A program made the position numbers and the translations under genes. From an unicellular cyanobacterium SU2 (GTDB taxonomy: Bacteria; Cyanobacteriota; Cyanobacteriia; Cyanobacteriales; Microcystaceae): a stretch of DNA of 64,000 nucleotides. The stretch is taken from assembly GCA_002110465.1 (NCBI GenBank), contig NEED01000002.1, positions 108,681 through 172,680 on the forward strand, written 5' to 3'. Under the pieces are notes generated by a model. That model was not told where the DNA came from. It saw only the letters and a list, made by a program, of their open reading frames with translations, and did not search any database. This document shows positions 63,473 through 64,000 of this stretch, piece by piece. Positions within the stretch are counted from its first letter, which is position 1. Each line of letters opens with the position of its first letter.

Positions 63473-63729
63473 TGTTATTTCACTTAATTTTAAATGACAC
63501 TAATTAGCAGTCCCGCCCCTTTGAAACGAGACTCAATTTTATTGTAAATGACTCTATAGTTCTTGGGAACTACGGTTTTCCGTATTGGGGATAAATATTG
63601 GGTAAACTGGGCTGAAATTCATCTATGACTACTTCCACATCCCGACTTACCGTAGGAGTATTAGCTTGAGGTTATTGGTGAACTATCATTACCACCACAG
63701 ACTGAATGTTTATGTCCTAGCGTAAGGAT
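63473..63729. other. Intergenic region with possible transposase debris
   Basis: Between the DUF1825 gene and the IS66-type fragment. On the minus strand broken frames read HSVCGGNDSSPITS and, shifted, VSRDVEVVIDEFQPSLPN, which could be the zinc-finger part of an IS66 transposase, but the match is weak and out of order relative to the fragment next to it. Confidence 0.25.
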
Positions 63730-64000
63730 TCAGGTCGAGGAATTAGGAATTAGCGAAGGAAACAAATAATTCGGATGACCAGCTTTTGCCATTAATGACT
63801 TCTCGAAAAAATCAATAACTGAACGTCCCTGACGACGACAAGTTGGCACCACAGTTAATAAGTTAGCTGTTTTTTTAAATCTTTCCATGCTTCTTGAACC
63901 GCCACTAACTTTTCGTTTCGTGATGGCTAATCTTAAGGATCTTTCAGCCAGATTATTATCAGGAGGAATTTCTGGATGCTCCAGAAAATACCACCATTGC
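63730..64000 (-). mobile_element. IS66-type transposase, 3' end (runs off window)
   Basis: The minus-strand frame ending at the stop codon 63730-63732 is open to the window edge (about 89 residues): WWYFLEHPEIPPDNNLAERS, LRLAITKRKVSGGSRSMERF, KKTANLLTVVPTCRRQGRSV and a short tail. This is the C-terminal catalytic end of IS66-family TnpC, with the conserved Asn-Asn-x-Ala-Glu (DNNLAER) element that includes the last acidic residue. The 5' part lies beyond the window, so intactness cannot be judged. Confidence 0.8.

Overview
The window comes from a unicellular cyanobacterium, most likely of the Crocosphaera/Cyanothece type. The evidence is the AT-rich DNA studded with the HIP1 octamer GCGATCGC, together with CP12, a one-helix high-light-inducible protein, a phycobilisome-linker (CpcD-like) domain, two cyanobacterial glycogen synthases, glucosylglycerol-phosphate synthase, a thioredoxin that looks y-type, and many cyanobacteria-only DUF families (DUF1825, DUF3177, DUF3386, DUF502-type). 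GgpS implies salt acclimation with glucosylglycerol, so a marine or brackish habitat. The genus is an inference.

Layout. 1-6.6 kb: EI24-type membrane protein, HtrA/HhoA protease, and a 1253-residue pentapeptide-repeat protein. 6.6-14.2 kb: glgA2, thioredoxin, ggpS, glpD, argB. 14.4-18 kb: small conserved protein, ABC-F ATPase, convergent GST-msrB pair. 18.3-24 kb: a metal block with a double-FeoA protein, FeoB, a FeoC-like protein, a dead Uma2 gene and a P1B metal ATPase. 24-35.3 kb: minus-strand housekeeping genes (glyS, MFS transporter, gpsA, aspartoacylase, YceD, DUF3386, SIMPL, DUF92/VTE6-like kinase, FGGY sugar kinase, NUDIX). 35.4-40.8 kb: the least explained stretch, with a PiT-like permease, an orphan CpcD-like protein, a PGM1-like ATP-grasp ligase, and a membrane protein coupled to a Tat-type lipase, ending in a frameshifted Uma2 remnant. 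40.9-47.2 kb: ABC1/UbiB kinase, ArsR regulator, DUF3177, CP12, FIST, NusB. 47.3-48.6 kb: a decayed IS200/IS605 element. 48.6-56.1 kb: DUF502 and HpsJ-like membrane proteins, pgl, a CBS-containing site-2 protease, a truncated NADAR gene, and an ABC exporter with a small secreted protein. 56.2-64 kb: glgA1, topA, a 47-residue Hlip, LhgO, DUF1825 and the 3' end of an IS66-type transposase running off the window.

How the genes fit together. Several act on glycerol-3-phosphate and ADP-glucose: GpsA makes G3P, GlpD removes it, GgpS joins it to ADP-glucose for osmoprotection, and GlgA1/GlgA2 compete for the same ADP-glucose. CP12 (Calvin cycle) and Pgl (oxidative pentose phosphate pathway) sit on the day/night switch that feeds this node.

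Non-coding structure is rich. A dispersed heptanucleotide repeat built on ATTCTRM occurs at five loci and supplies the end of the lhgO reading frame. A second 7-bp array (TAGTTAA) abuts a start codon. A ~120-bp repeat is present twice, and there are several hairpin repeats. I recognised no tRNA, rRNA or CRISPR array. All family assignments are by reading motifs, without database searches.
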